This document shows, piece after piece, positions 15,263 to 24,372 of a stretch of 64,000 nucleotides of DNA. The DNA comes from Sulfurimonas sp. GTDB lineage: Bacteria; Campylobacterota; Campylobacteria; Campylobacterales; Sulfurimonadaceae. Under the pieces are notes generated by a model. The model was not told the DNA's origin. It saw only the letters and a program-made list of their open reading frames with translations, and did no database searches. The translations under genes were made by a program, and so were the position numbers. The stretch is from assembly GCA_027019335.1 (NCBI GenBank), contig JALUWV010000002.1, positions 1 through 64,000 on the forward strand, read 5' to 3'. Position 1 is the stretch's first letter; the number at the start of each line of letters is the position of its first letter.

Positions 15263-16546
15263 ATGATAAAGTTTAGTGTAATACTACTAATTTTAGGACA
15301 GATACTTATGGCAGCAACAATAGAATATATGGATATTAATGGGACAAGAGTACCTATTATCTTTGAAAATGACAAACGTTTACCCCTTGTCAATATGCAA
15401 TTTGTATTTACAAATAGCGGAAGCATTGCCGATGTGAAGAAAGCAGGTCTTGCAAAACTGAGTGCCAAACTTCTCAATCAAGGGACAAAAAAACTCGGTT
15501 CTTCTGCATTTGCACAAGCACTAGAATCTAAGGCAATTCATATCGCTTCTTCTACAGGAGTAGAGACTTTTGTTATGGAAGTAGGGAGTTTAAAAGAAGA
15601 ATTTGATGAAGCCCTCATACATTTTACAGCACTTTTAAAAGACCCAAATTATACTCCAGAGGCACTCTCTCAAGTAAAAACTATGACTATCGGTTCTTTG
15701 AGTGCCAAAGCGAATGATTTTGACTATGTTGCTTCAAATGCTTTAAAATCGATTCTTTTTAAAGGAACAGTCCTTGCACAGCCTTCATCAGGGACAATAG
15801 AGAGTGTCAAGAGTATCACACTCCCCGATGTCAATGTATTTTTGCAAAAGCATTTAACCCGTTCAAATTTGATAGTGGTCATGGGTGGCGATATTGATCT
15901 TGCAGTAGCAAAGAAAAAGATAGCAAAAATCATAAAACTTTTACCTCAAGGTGAAGTAACTTGTGTAAAACATTTTAACACTATTAAAAAACCAGAAGAG
16001 ATAATCATCAAAAAAGAGACCCAACAAGCCTATCTTTATTTTGGTTCACCTTATAAAATGACGGTTGATTCTGAAGATTATTATAAGGCAAGAGTCGCTA
16101 CTTTTATCTTAGGAACAGGTGGTTTTGGCTCACGTTTGATGGAAGAGATTCGCGTCAAACGCGGCTTAGCATATTCGGCATATGCAAGAGTCAATATTAG
16201 TAACTCAAGTAGTTATATGAGTGGTTATCTGCAAACAAAACTAGACTCACTTGATGAGGCAAAAAAAACAGTCAAAGAGGTCATCGCTGATTTTCTTAAA
16301 AATGGTGTCACACAAGAAGAACTTGACCAAACGAAAAAGTTTATCTTAGGAAGCGAACCACTACGAGTAGAAACACTCAGCCAAAGACTGAACCGTAAGT
16401 TTATGGAACACTACAAAGGCTTTACCATAGGGCAAACAGAACATGAACTCAAAATGATTAAAAAGCTCAAACTCAAAGACTTAAACCACTTTATCAAACA
16501 ACATCCAGAGATTTCAGAGCTGAGTTTTGCGATTGTGACGAAATAG
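15263..16546 (+). CDS. M16-family zinc peptidase homologue lacking the HxxEH motif
   Basis: This 427-residue protein begins with a hydrophobic signal segment (IKFSVILLILGQILMAA). It has the two-repeat M16 layout, with LPLVNMQFVFTNSGS at the start and GTGGFGSRLMEEIRVKRGLAYSAYA in the second half. At the place where active M16 peptidases carry HxxEH, it reads KLSAKLLNQGTK, so the zinc ligands and catalytic glutamate are missing. It may therefore be a non-catalytic partner of an active M16 subunit, as in other two-subunit bacterial M16 pairs, or a chaperone-like protein. No active partner is next to it. It starts directly after the mqnC stop. Confidence 0.9.
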   Translation: MIKFSVILLILGQILMAATIEYMDINGTRVPIIFENDKRLPLVNMQFVFTNSGSIADVKKAGLAKLSAKLLNQGTKKLGSSAFAQALESKAIHIASSTGVETFVMEVGSLKEEFDEALIHFTALLKDPNYTPEALSQVKTMTIGSLSAKANDFDYVASNALKSILFKGTVLAQPSSGTIESVKSITLPDVNVFLQKHLTRSNLIVVMGGDIDLAVAKKKIAKIIKLLPQGEVTCVKHFNTIKKPEEIIIKKETQQAYLYFGSPYKMTVDSEDYYKARVATFILGTGGFGSRLMEEIRVKRGLAYSAYARVNISNSSSYMSGYLQTKLDSLDEAKKTVKEVIADFLKNGVTQEELDQTKKFILGSEPLRVETLSQRLNRKFMEHYKGFTIGQTEHELKMIKKLKLKDLNHFIKQHPEISELSFAIVTK

Positions 16547-16617
16547 TATGGCAATTTGTCATAAAAAGATAAAAAATTGAAAAAAATTGCTATGATTGTA
16601 AAAAAGGAAAAAAGAGG

Positions 16618-17490
16618 ATGACAGCCCCTATAAAAAACTTTTCATCTTTTAAATCAAAGCCTTTTATAAAATGGGTTGGGGGAAAAAGGGGCTTATTATC
16701 TCAGCTATTAGAAAAGTTTCCTCAAGAGTTTAATAATTATCATGAACCATTTTTAGGGGGTGGTGCAGTTTTTTTTGAACTTTATTCTTTAGGAAAATTA
16801 GAAAATAAAAACATATTTTTATCTGATATTAACACAGAACTTATAAATACCTATAATGTTGTAAAAAAATCTCCCTTAGAGTTGATAGAAAAACTTGAAG
16901 AGTATAGAATCAAACACTCTAAAGAGTTTTATTATAGTATTCGAGAACTCGATAGAAAAAAGGGTTTTAAGGATTTATCAAACCTTGAAAGAGCCACACG
17001 ATTTATATACCTTAATAAAACATGTTTTAATGGACTTTATAGGGTAAATAAAAAAGGATATTTTAATACACCGATAGGGAGTTATAAAAACCCTAATATC
17101 GCAGATTCAGAAACACTCATCAATGCTAGTAAAGCCTTAGAAAATGTAACAATTTTACATCAACCATTTCAATCTATTCTAGAAAATACAAATGAAAATG
17201 ATTTTGTTTATTTTGATCCTCCTTATTATCCTCTTACTACAACTGCTAATTTTACTTCTTATGACTCAAATTGTTTTTTAGAAGAGGAACAGTTTTCACT
17301 TTTTGAGCTTTTTGAAAAGCTACATGATAAAAAAGTAAAAGTAGCACATAGTAATTCAGATACAGATTTTATAAAAAACTTATATCAAAATTACGATATT
17401 AATATTGTAAGTGCAAATAGATTTATAAATAGCAAGAGTAGTGGTCGTGGAAAGATAAACGAAGTTTTGATCAGGAGCAAGGTGTGGTAA
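16618..17490 (+). CDS. DNA adenine N6-methyltransferase, Dam-like (D12 class)
   Basis: This is the modification half of the first restriction-modification unit. The 290-residue enzyme has the S-adenosylmethionine motif PFIKWVGGKRGLL near residue 20, and HEPFLGGGAVFF. The catalytic motif NDFVYFDPPYYP is near residue 200, the DPPY form typical of N6-adenine methylases of the Dam/MboI/DpnII group. GATC is the commonest target in this class, but specificity cannot be proved from the sequence. A TATGAT -10-like box at 16591 and a purine-rich ribosome site precede the ATG. Its stop overlaps the GTG start of the next gene by 7 bases. The region looks more AT-rich than the flanking genes, suggesting transfer. 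Confidence 0.92.
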   Translation: MTAPIKNFSSFKSKPFIKWVGGKRGLLSQLLEKFPQEFNNYHEPFLGGGAVFFELYSLGKLENKNIFLSDINTELINTYNVVKKSPLELIEKLEEYRIKHSKEFYYSIRELDRKKGFKDLSNLERATRFIYLNKTCFNGLYRVNKKGYFNTPIGSYKNPNIADSETLINASKALENVTILHQPFQSILENTNENDFVYFDPPYYPLTTTANFTSYDSNCFLEEEQFSLFELFEKLHDKKVKVAHSNSDTDFIKNLYQNYDINIVSANRFINSKSSGRGKINEVLIRSKVW

Positions 17491-18047
17491 AAGGTGGAAT
17501 AGGGGGAGGAAATACACAAACGGGTATTTATTTTGAAGGAGTTGTTGATATCGTCACTTACTTGAATCATGATGTTGATGGCTATTCTTGTGTTGCTAAA
17601 CAGTTAAATAGTAAGAAACAAACAATGGGCTTTGATATTTATTACCAAAGTAAATTAGTTGCCGAATCTTTTAAAAAGCATGAATTATATAGATATTTGG
17701 AGTCAGTTGGTATTGATTGGAAAAAAACATTATCTAAAAAACTTTTACCTGATGATGCAATTTATGTTATCAATAATAATACAGTTTTTATAATAGAGGT
17801 AAAATATCAAGAAGTTACTGGAAGTGTAGATGAAAAGCTACAAACTTGTGGCTTTAAATTAAGTCAGTACAAAAGGCTATTTGCCCCATTGAATCATAAT
17901 GTTGAATATATTTATATTTTAAACAATTGGTTTAGAAAGCCTGAATACAATGATACCCTTAACTATATAATCTATATGAATTGTAGATACTATTTTGAAT
18001 ATTTACCACTACATAAAATAGGATTACCTGTTCCCAATGAAAATTAA
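17484..18047 (+). CDS. Probable type II restriction endonuclease, PD-(D/E)XK type
   Basis: This 187-residue protein directly follows and overlaps the Dam-like methylase. It contains LLPDDAIYVINNNTVFIIEVKYQE, which matches the PD...(D/E)XK nuclease core: acidic DD, then about 14 residues to E-V-K. The N-terminal GGIGGGNTQTGIYFE segment is a feature I associate with small type II endonucleases, but I do not recognise the exact specificity. The start is GTG at 17484, preceded by AGGAG. The pairing with the methylase makes it the likely cognate nuclease; a GATC target is only a guess. Confidence 0.78.
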   Translation: MVKGGIGGGNTQTGIYFEGVVDIVTYLNHDVDGYSCVAKQLNSKKQTMGFDIYYQSKLVAESFKKHELYRYLESVGIDWKKTLSKKLLPDDAIYVINNNTVFIIEVKYQEVTGSVDEKLQTCGFKLSQYKRLFAPLNHNVEYIYILNNWFRKPEYNDTLNYIIYMNCRYYFEYLPLHKIGLPVPNEN

Positions 18048-18117
18048 AAAGCTAAATCCTGAAAACTTTGAACAGGAATGTACTACTATTTGGAATTCTG
18101 CTCGTCGTGAAAAATAG
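18037..18117 (+). pseudogene. 26-residue ORF, possible remnant of a DNA methylase N-terminus
   Basis: A short ORF starts inside the end of the endonuclease gene and ends between the two restriction-modification units. Its residues 7-24 (NPENFEQECTTIWNSARR) faintly resemble the N-terminus of some type II adenine methylases that carry an E-T-T-T-x-W segment. If so, it is a remnant left by recombination. It could equally be a chance ORF or a short leader peptide for the next operon. Confidence 0.25.
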
Positions 18118-18137
18118 ATTTAAAATACTTGATAGAG

Positions 18138-18143
18138 TATAAT
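18138..18143 (+). promoter_or_regulatory. -10 box for the second restriction-modification unit
   Basis: GAGTATAAT ends at 18143, 19 bases before the cytosine methylase ATG. The purine-rich AGGAAAAAAAGAG between them can serve as ribosome site. It suggests that this unit is transcribed separately from the first. Confidence 0.5.
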
Positions 18144-18162
18144 TGAGGAAAAAAAGAGACTT

Positions 18163-19101
18163 ATGACCCATTCAAAATATAAAATTATTGATCTCTTTGC
18201 TGGGATTGGTGGTATCAGAACTGGATTTGAAAATGTTTTTAAAGAAGAGTGCCGTGTTGTTTTTTCTTCTGAAATAGACAAGCATGCCCAAACAACTTAT
18301 TATCTCAACTACAATGAACTTCCTCATGGAGATATTACAGCGATTGATGAGAAAGAGATACCTTCTCATGATATTATTTTGGCAGGTTTTCCTTGTCAAG
18401 CTTTTAGTATCGCAGGGCATCGAAAAGGTTTTGAAGATACACGTGGAACTCTTTTTTTTGATGTTGCAAGAATTGCAAAGTATCATAAACCACAAGTTCT
18501 TTTTTTAGAAAATGTAAAAGGTTTTGTGGGGCATGACAAAGGGAATACTTTTCAAGTAGTGAAACAGACCTTAGAAGATTTAGGGTATAAAGTATATGCG
18601 AAAGTTTTAAATACAAAAGATTATGATATTCCTCAAAATAGAGAGCGAATTTATATAGTGGCATTTTTAAATCATGCTGTAGATTTTCATTTTCCAGAAC
18701 CAAAAAAGATGAAAAAGAAGATTCATAATCTTTTAGAAAAAGATGTAGATGAACTTTATTATTATAACAACAAACCATTATATGAAAAGATAAAAGATGC
18801 TGTAGTTTCCAAAGATACAGTCTATCAATGGCGTAGACAATATGTGAGAGAAAATAAAAACAATGTTTGCCCTACACTGACAGCAAATATGGGAACAGGG
18901 GGGCATAATGTTCCTATTATTAAAGATGATAAAGGCATACGAAAATTAACTCCAAGAGAGTGTGCAAATTTTCAAGGATTTTCAAGTAAATTTCGTTTCC
19001 CTAAGGATTTGGCACTTTCGCATAGATATAAGCAGGTAGGTAACTCAGTTACTGTAAGTGTGATTGAAGCGATAGCAAAAGAAATCAAGAATGTTTTATA
19101 A
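18163..19101 (+). CDS. DNA (cytosine-5-)-methyltransferase
   Basis: This 312-residue C5-methylase shows the ordered family motifs. They are I (IIDLFAGIGGIRTGFE), IV with the catalytic cysteine (GFPCQAFSIAGHRKGFED), VI (LENVKGF), VIII (QNRERIYIVAF), and the C-terminal IX/X (LTPRECANFQGF and YKQVGNSVTV). It is the modification half of the second restriction-modification unit. The target-recognition region (about 190-255) is short, as in small type II enzymes, and specificity cannot be read from it. It overlaps the next gene by 11 bases. Confidence 0.96.
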   Translation: MTHSKYKIIDLFAGIGGIRTGFENVFKEECRVVFSSEIDKHAQTTYYLNYNELPHGDITAIDEKEIPSHDIILAGFPCQAFSIAGHRKGFEDTRGTLFFDVARIAKYHKPQVLFLENVKGFVGHDKGNTFQVVKQTLEDLGYKVYAKVLNTKDYDIPQNRERIYIVAFLNHAVDFHFPEPKKMKKKIHNLLEKDVDELYYYNNKPLYEKIKDAVVSKDTVYQWRRQYVRENKNNVCPTLTANMGTGGHNVPIIKDDKGIRKLTPRECANFQGFSSKFRFPKDLALSHRYKQVGNSVTVSVIEAIAKEIKNVL

Positions 19102-20209
19102 GCTTCAAAATGGTACACAACAAGCAGCATATAAAGATTCTCTTACAACTATAGGAGGTTTATCTAAGTTATTTTCAGATTCTAAAACACCGTATTTATA
19201 CTATAGAATAGCAGAAAAAATATTTTGTAACTCTTTTGGAGCAGATGATTTATCTCGGGGAGATGTTGCACTGGATGCTACGAAAGAGGGTATAGGAATC
19301 GGTTTAAAAACATTTTTAGCTTCCAATAATAAATCTTTCCAAAAGGTAGCTGAGTTCAACAAAGATAAACATCTTTATGAAGATAAGCCTTTGTCAAGTC
19401 TTGTAGATGTTGTGGCAAATTTGCGCAACAAAAGAATCCAATTTACTCAAAATTTATATGCTATAGATTCAAATGTATACCATTGTGTTGTAAGGTATGA
19501 CAATCATTTTAAAATCTTTGAAGAGAAGATGGATTACATTGACCGCGATAATATTTCCAATGTAAAACAGAAAAAAAATAGTATAACTTTTAATGATGGT
19601 TTACATGATTATTCTTTTAATCTTTCTAAAAGTACTTTAACAAAAAGGTTTATTACAGATAGATATAAAGATGAGTTCGATGTTCAAATACTACAAAATC
19701 CATTAAAAGACCTTCAAGATTGTTTAACAATTAATAAATTTAATTATGATAATGAATTAACAAGTAGAGCTACTGTTTATCTACCATTATATGGTAGTAA
19801 GCAAGTGGTTTACCCAAGAAGTGGACTAAATCAGTGGAATGCCAATGGAAGAGAACGCGATGTAAATGAAGTTTATATCCCGATACCAAGGAGTGTACAT
19901 AAAAAAGCTCCTGACTTTTTCCCCGATAGAGATCAAGCTTTTTATCTTATCCTTCCAAATAAAGAAAAGCTTTTAGCAAAAGTATGCCAGTCAAATTCAA
20001 AAGCTTTGATGTCTTACTCCAATAAGGAGTTAGGAAAGTGGATACTTAGGGATGTTTTAAACCTAAAAGAAGGGGAACTATTGACATATGCTAGATTAGA
20101 AATTTTAGGCATAGATTCTGTACGGATTGATAAAATAGATGCCAAAAACTATGAAATAAACTTTGTTTCTTTAGGAAGTTATGAACAATATATGGCAGGA
20201 TATGAATGA
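19091..20209 (+). CDS. Type II restriction endonuclease with NgoFVII-like C-terminal domain
   Basis: This 372-residue protein overlaps the C5-methylase. Its C-terminal third (about 245-365) contains SGLNQWNANGRERDVNEVYI, KKAPDFFPDRDQAF, AKVCQSNSKALMSY and LGKWILRDVLNLKEGELLTY. I associate these with the B3-like DNA-binding domain of NgoFVII-type endonucleases. The N-terminal half has GDVALDATKEGIGIGLKTFL, which could be a D...xK nuclease site of PD-(D/E)XK type. So it is the probable nuclease cognate to the C5-methylase. Its stop overlaps the helicase start as ATGA. The catalytic fold is less certain than the C-terminal domain. Confidence 0.8.
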   Translation: MFYKLQNGTQQAAYKDSLTTIGGLSKLFSDSKTPYLYYRIAEKIFCNSFGADDLSRGDVALDATKEGIGIGLKTFLASNNKSFQKVAEFNKDKHLYEDKPLSSLVDVVANLRNKRIQFTQNLYAIDSNVYHCVVRYDNHFKIFEEKMDYIDRDNISNVKQKKNSITFNDGLHDYSFNLSKSTLTKRFITDRYKDEFDVQILQNPLKDLQDCLTINKFNYDNELTSRATVYLPLYGSKQVVYPRSGLNQWNANGRERDVNEVYIPIPRSVHKKAPDFFPDRDQAFYLILPNKEKLLAKVCQSNSKALMSYSNKELGKWILRDVLNLKEGELLTYARLEILGIDSVRIDKIDAKNYEINFVSLGSYEQYMAGYE

Positions 20210-22446
20210 AAACAGCACTCATAGGACAAATAGACCGCATACTTTTTGAAGGGGAAGAGGGATTTTTTATTGCTGTTTTAAAAACAGGTGAAAAGATTAG
20301 TGGTTCGTACTATGAGAGTGATATTGCCACGATTAAAGGTGCAGCTATTACCCTTACTGGACATTTTGAAGAGCATAAAAAGTATGGAAAAACTTTTAAG
20401 TTTGAACACCTCAAAGTCAATCAAAATGAACTTTTTTTCTTTTTAAACAAAATCATAAAAGGTTTTACCAAAAAACTCTCCTCCGAACTTATCGAACGTT
20501 TTGGTACAGAGGGTCTTATAGAGATTTTAGATAATGATATAGAAAAACTTTTAGAATTTAAAGGCATTAAAGAGAAACGTCTCAAAAAAATCCAAGCTTC
20601 TTGGAAACAGTTTCGTTCTATGCGAAGATTAGGCGAATTTTTAAGCCCTTTTGATGTTTCACCGCTTCTTTTAACAACTATTGCAAATGCTATGAAAAAT
20701 GTAGACGAACCTTGCACAAAAATAAAAGAAAATCCTTACATCTTAACAAATATCAACTCCATTGGCTTTAAACGTGCGGATGAGTTAGCCCTCAAGATGG
20801 GTTTAAGCAAAGAAAATGAAGGGCGCATTAGCTCAGCAATGGATTATGTACTTTTAAATTACTGTGAATCACAAGGTAACAGCTGTATTGCAAAGAGTGT
20901 TTTGTTTAGTGGTTTGGATGAACTTTTGATGTTTGAACACAAACAAAACCTTTATGAAGCTGCATTGGTGGAGCGAGTGAGTGAGGGGAGCATTGTCATC
21001 ATGAAAAATGAGCGAGTTTCACCAGCACGTCTTTATGATGCTGAGAAATTTTTATATGATGATTTTAAAACTAGAGCCAAACAAGATAATGGCGGTTTTG
21101 TAAAAGATTTGGAACACTTTTTAAAAGAGTCTGATTTAGCATTAGGTGAACAGCAAAAAGAGGCTGTTGAGATGATAAACAGCGGTAAAAGTATCCTCTT
21201 CTTAGTGGGCTATGCAGGGACAGGGAAAAGTACAACATCCAGAACACTCTTAGAAGTTTTAAACACTCGTTATGATAAAAAAGAGATTATGACTTGTGCT
21301 TTAAGTGGGATTGCTTCACAGCGTATTAGCGATACGACGGGCTTTGAGAGTGCGACAATCCAATCACTTCTTATCAAACATGAAGAGCAAGATACCTTTC
21401 CATATTCTGTTGTTCTTATCGATGAAGCTTCGATGATTAACTCTTCACTTTTTGCAAGGCTCATGCGAAAAATCTCAAAAAAAGCAGTGGTCATTATAGT
21501 CGGAGATGATGCCCAACTCCCTCCTATAGGGGCTGGAAATGTTTTGAGTGATACTTTGACCTTGCAACTTGCACCCATCGTGAAACTCACGAAGATTTAT
21601 AGACAAAGTGAAGAGCAGGCCATTACCCTCATTGCCAATGATATTCGCAAGGGTGAAGTGCCTTACTATAGGGAATCGTATGAGGATTTTGAGTTTGTTG
21701 ATGTCAATATCGCCAATTATTATGCCCTCAAACAGCAACTCTCAGCAGAGGCACTCAAAGATATTCGCGAGGACAATTCGCAACAAATCATTACTGAAAT
21801 TGTCCATAGAGTGCTTGAGTCTATAGAAAAAGCACGCTACCGTTTAAAAAATAAACAGATAAAAGAGTATCTTAACTATTTTCAAGTGATAACACCGATG
21901 AAAGGAGGAACATTGGGGGCGACAAACCTCAATAAAGTCCTCCAAGAGTACTTCAATCCAAACCCAAAAGTCTGTGTCAAACGCAGTGGTTTAGAGTTTC
22001 GTTTGATGGATAAGGTGGTGCATACAAAAAATGAAAATATGACTTCATGGAGTGGCGAGGGCTTTAAAATAGGTGAAGATGCCAACCAAAGGCGCATTTT
22101 CAACGGGATGAGTGGACTCCTTTTTAAGATAGAAGAGGAGGAAGAACAGGTCTTTGTTTTTTATCCCAATGAAGATGTGGTTGTGGTGTATGAGTATGAA
22201 GAGTTAAAATCGCATTTGATGCTCTCTTATGCACTTACCATCCACAAAGTACAAGGCATGGAGTATGACATTGTGGTCATTCCTATGAGTTTTACACACT
22301 TTATTATGCACAATACGAAGCTTATTTATACCGCTATTACACGAGCAAAACACCGTTGTGTCGTGGTAGGTGAAAGTGGTGCATTTGAGAGTGCTTGTAG
22401 GCGACAAGAGGTCACGAAACGTGATACTGTCTTGTTGGAACTGTAG
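20206..22446 (+). CDS. recD2: RecD2-like ATP-dependent DNA helicase
   Basis: This 746-residue superfamily 1B helicase has an N-terminal OB-like segment (IGQIDRILFEGEEGFFIAVL) and helix-hairpin-helix repeats (about 95-190). The Walker A motif is GYAGTGKSTT (about 330), followed by motif II VLIDEASM and GDDAQLPPIGAG. The C-terminal motif is LTIHKVQGMEYDIVVIP with YTAITRAKHRC. These are RecD2 features. RecD2 unwinds 5' to 3' and acts in repair or replication-fork processing without RecBC. The start codon overlaps the stop of the upstream endonuclease (ATGA), so translation may be coupled to the restriction system, although the helicase itself is a common core gene. The stop is immediately followed by priA. 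Confidence 0.92.
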   Translation: MKTALIGQIDRILFEGEEGFFIAVLKTGEKISGSYYESDIATIKGAAITLTGHFEEHKKYGKTFKFEHLKVNQNELFFFLNKIIKGFTKKLSSELIERFGTEGLIEILDNDIEKLLEFKGIKEKRLKKIQASWKQFRSMRRLGEFLSPFDVSPLLLTTIANAMKNVDEPCTKIKENPYILTNINSIGFKRADELALKMGLSKENEGRISSAMDYVLLNYCESQGNSCIAKSVLFSGLDELLMFEHKQNLYEAALVERVSEGSIVIMKNERVSPARLYDAEKFLYDDFKTRAKQDNGGFVKDLEHFLKESDLALGEQQKEAVEMINSGKSILFLVGYAGTGKSTTSRTLLEVLNTRYDKKEIMTCALSGIASQRISDTTGFESATIQSLLIKHEEQDTFPYSVVLIDEASMINSSLFARLMRKISKKAVVIIVGDDAQLPPIGAGNVLSDTLTLQLAPIVKLTKIYRQSEEQAITLIANDIRKGEVPYYRESYEDFEFVDVNIANYYALKQQLSAEALKDIREDNSQQIITEIVHRVLESIEKARYRLKNKQIKEYLNYFQVITPMKGGTLGATNLNKVLQEYFNPNPKVCVKRSGLEFRLMDKVVHTKNENMTSWSGEGFKIGEDANQRRIFNGMSGLLFKIEEEEEQVFVFYPNEDVVVVYEYEELKSHLMLSYALTIHKVQGMEYDIVVIPMSFTHFIMHNTKLIYTAITRAKHRCVVVGESGAFESACRRQEVTKRDTVLLEL

Positions 22447-24288
22447 ATGCACTACTATGAACTCTTTATCATTGGCTCGCCCTTAGAGGCTTTTACTTAC
22501 CAGTCCCAAGAGAGTATTGAGATTGGTAGGCTTGTGCTTGTAGATTTTCACCATAGAGACAAAAAAGCCGTTGTGATTGCAAGCTGTGAAAAACCTTCCT
22601 TTCAAACAAATGACATTTTAGAAATATATGCAGAGCTATTTTCTCAAAAACAACTTCAATTAGCAAAGTTTATCGCTTCTTATTATGTTTGTTCACTTGG
22701 AGATGCTTTGAGTTTAATGATGCCCTTTTCTCTTACTAGTGAACACGCTCAGGAGAAGGAATATAAAGAGATAAACATACAACTTTCACCAAAACAAACA
22801 GAGGCGCTTAAGTTTATAAAAAAACAGCAAACAGCCCTTCTTTTTGGCGATACGGGAAGCGGTAAAACAGAGATATATATGGAGTACTTTCAAGAGATGT
22901 TAGCCCGTAGAAAACGGAGTATCTTTTTGATGCCAGAAATATCGCTTACACCACAAATGGGTCTACGTTTGCAAGAGCATTTTGGCGATTTAGTCGTGAT
23001 GTGGCACTCAAAACTTACCCCAAAACAGAAAAAAATCGCCTTGCAAAAGATTCATGATGGGAGTGCAAAAATCATAGCGGGACCGCGTTCAGCACTCTTT
23101 TTACCCTTGCATGATGTAGGTTTGATAGTGGTTGATGAAGAGCATGATGAGAGTTATAAATCCTCCTCCCGACCACGTTACAATGCTCGTGATATAGCTA
23201 TCTATATGGGAAAATTGTACAAAATCCCCGTGCTTTTAGGAAGTGCAACTCCCTCTTTAGGCTCCTACGAAAAGTTTCCTCATGTAAGACTCAAAGGGGG
23301 GCATTTTGCATCGCAAAAACAATTTGTATATGAAAAAAGTCCCGAAGCTTTAAGCCCTCTCATTCTCAATAATTTAGAAAAGATACTCAAAGCCAAAGAG
23401 CAAGCCATCGTTTTTTTACCTACACGAGCGAATTATAAGTATCTCATCTGTGGGGATTGCGGGCATACTTATGAGTGTAGTTTTTGTAGTGTTGGTATGA
23501 GTGTCCATGTAAAAAGTCATGCCCTCAAATGCCACTACTGTAACTTCACTCAAGCCCTGCCACAAGTCTGTAGTGAGTGTCAAAGTAAGAACCTTACAAG
23601 CTCGCGTTTAGGGACAGCTCAGGCTGTAAAAGATATAGAAGAAAAACTCCCAAATGCTAAAGTCGAACAGTTTGATAGAGATATGATTACCACCGCGACA
23701 AAACTCAAAAAAGCACTCCAGCGTTTTAATGACAAAGAGACAGATATTTTAGTCGGTACACAGATGTTGAGTAAAGGGCATGATTATCATGGGGTTACTT
23801 TAGCGGTTGTTTTAGGAATGGATAACATCTTAAATGCAGGGGATTATCGCTCTCGAGAAAAAGCCCTTGCTTCACTCATCCAAGTCTCAGGAAGAAGTGG
23901 ACGCCTTAGTGATGCAAAAGTGATAGTACAAACTTTCAATGAAGACTTTTTTCAGAAGTATTTAGGTGCTTATGAGGATTTTTTAGAAGATGAAAAGAGC
24001 CTAAGAATTGGGCTTTATCCACCGTATAAAAAACTATGCCGTATCTTGTTTGCAGATAAAAATGGGGCAAAAGCAAGAGAAGCAATGGAGCAGATGCAAG
24101 CAAGACTTTTACAAATAGCCAATATCGAGATAGTAGGCTATGGTAAATGCAACATAGAAAAAGTGGCGAACAAATGGCGTTTTGAGATACTTTTGAGAAG
24201 TGATAAAAGCACAGACCTCATAAAAGCCGTCATGGTCTCACGAGTCCCACTCGCTGAAATAGATATGGATCCTATTGAGTTTGGGTAG
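22447..24288 (+). CDS. priA: Primosomal replication restart helicase PriA
   Basis: PriA reloads the replisome at stalled forks. The 613-residue protein has Walker A LFGDTGSGKTEIY (about 135), the DEEH box VVDEEHDESYK and GSATPSLGSYE. A zinc-binding insert follows with paired cysteines (CGDCGHTYECSFC, CHYC, CSEC) at about 337-380. The C-terminal helicase motifs are ILVGTQMLSKGHDY and QVSGRSGR. It is shorter than enteric PriA at the N-terminus, as usual in Campylobacterota. The ATG follows the recD2 stop directly, so the two are probably co-transcribed. Confidence 0.96.
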   Translation: MHYYELFIIGSPLEAFTYQSQESIEIGRLVLVDFHHRDKKAVVIASCEKPSFQTNDILEIYAELFSQKQLQLAKFIASYYVCSLGDALSLMMPFSLTSEHAQEKEYKEINIQLSPKQTEALKFIKKQQTALLFGDTGSGKTEIYMEYFQEMLARRKRSIFLMPEISLTPQMGLRLQEHFGDLVVMWHSKLTPKQKKIALQKIHDGSAKIIAGPRSALFLPLHDVGLIVVDEEHDESYKSSSRPRYNARDIAIYMGKLYKIPVLLGSATPSLGSYEKFPHVRLKGGHFASQKQFVYEKSPEALSPLILNNLEKILKAKEQAIVFLPTRANYKYLICGDCGHTYECSFCSVGMSVHVKSHALKCHYCNFTQALPQVCSECQSKNLTSSRLGTAQAVKDIEEKLPNAKVEQFDRDMITTATKLKKALQRFNDKETDILVGTQMLSKGHDYHGVTLAVVLGMDNILNAGDYRSREKALASLIQVSGRSGRLSDAKVIVQTFNEDFFQKYLGAYEDFLEDEKSLRIGLYPPYKKLCRILFADKNGAKAREAMEQMQARLLQIANIEIVGYGKCNIEKVANKWRFEILLRSDKSTDLIKAVMVSRVPLAEIDMDPIEFG

Positions 24289-24372
24289 CGATAAAGTATA
24301 TCTTCTAAAAATAGTATTACTAAAATATTACTTTAAGAGGACTTATCTTAGAATTATGAGAAAGAAGGATAA

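Noticed and set aside
16541..16575. Additional sigma-54 promoter (TGGCA...) after the M16 gene
   Set aside because: No GC follows at the required 10-base spacing.
16547..16600. Imperfect palindrome ATGGCAATTTGTCAT as operator of a restriction controller protein
   Set aside because: No C-protein gene is present and the palindrome has a mismatch; not convincing.
20206..22446. Helicase as the motor subunit of a type I or III restriction system
   Set aside because: Its motifs and N-terminal OB-like and helix-hairpin-helix regions are those of RecD2, and no specificity or Mod subunit is present.
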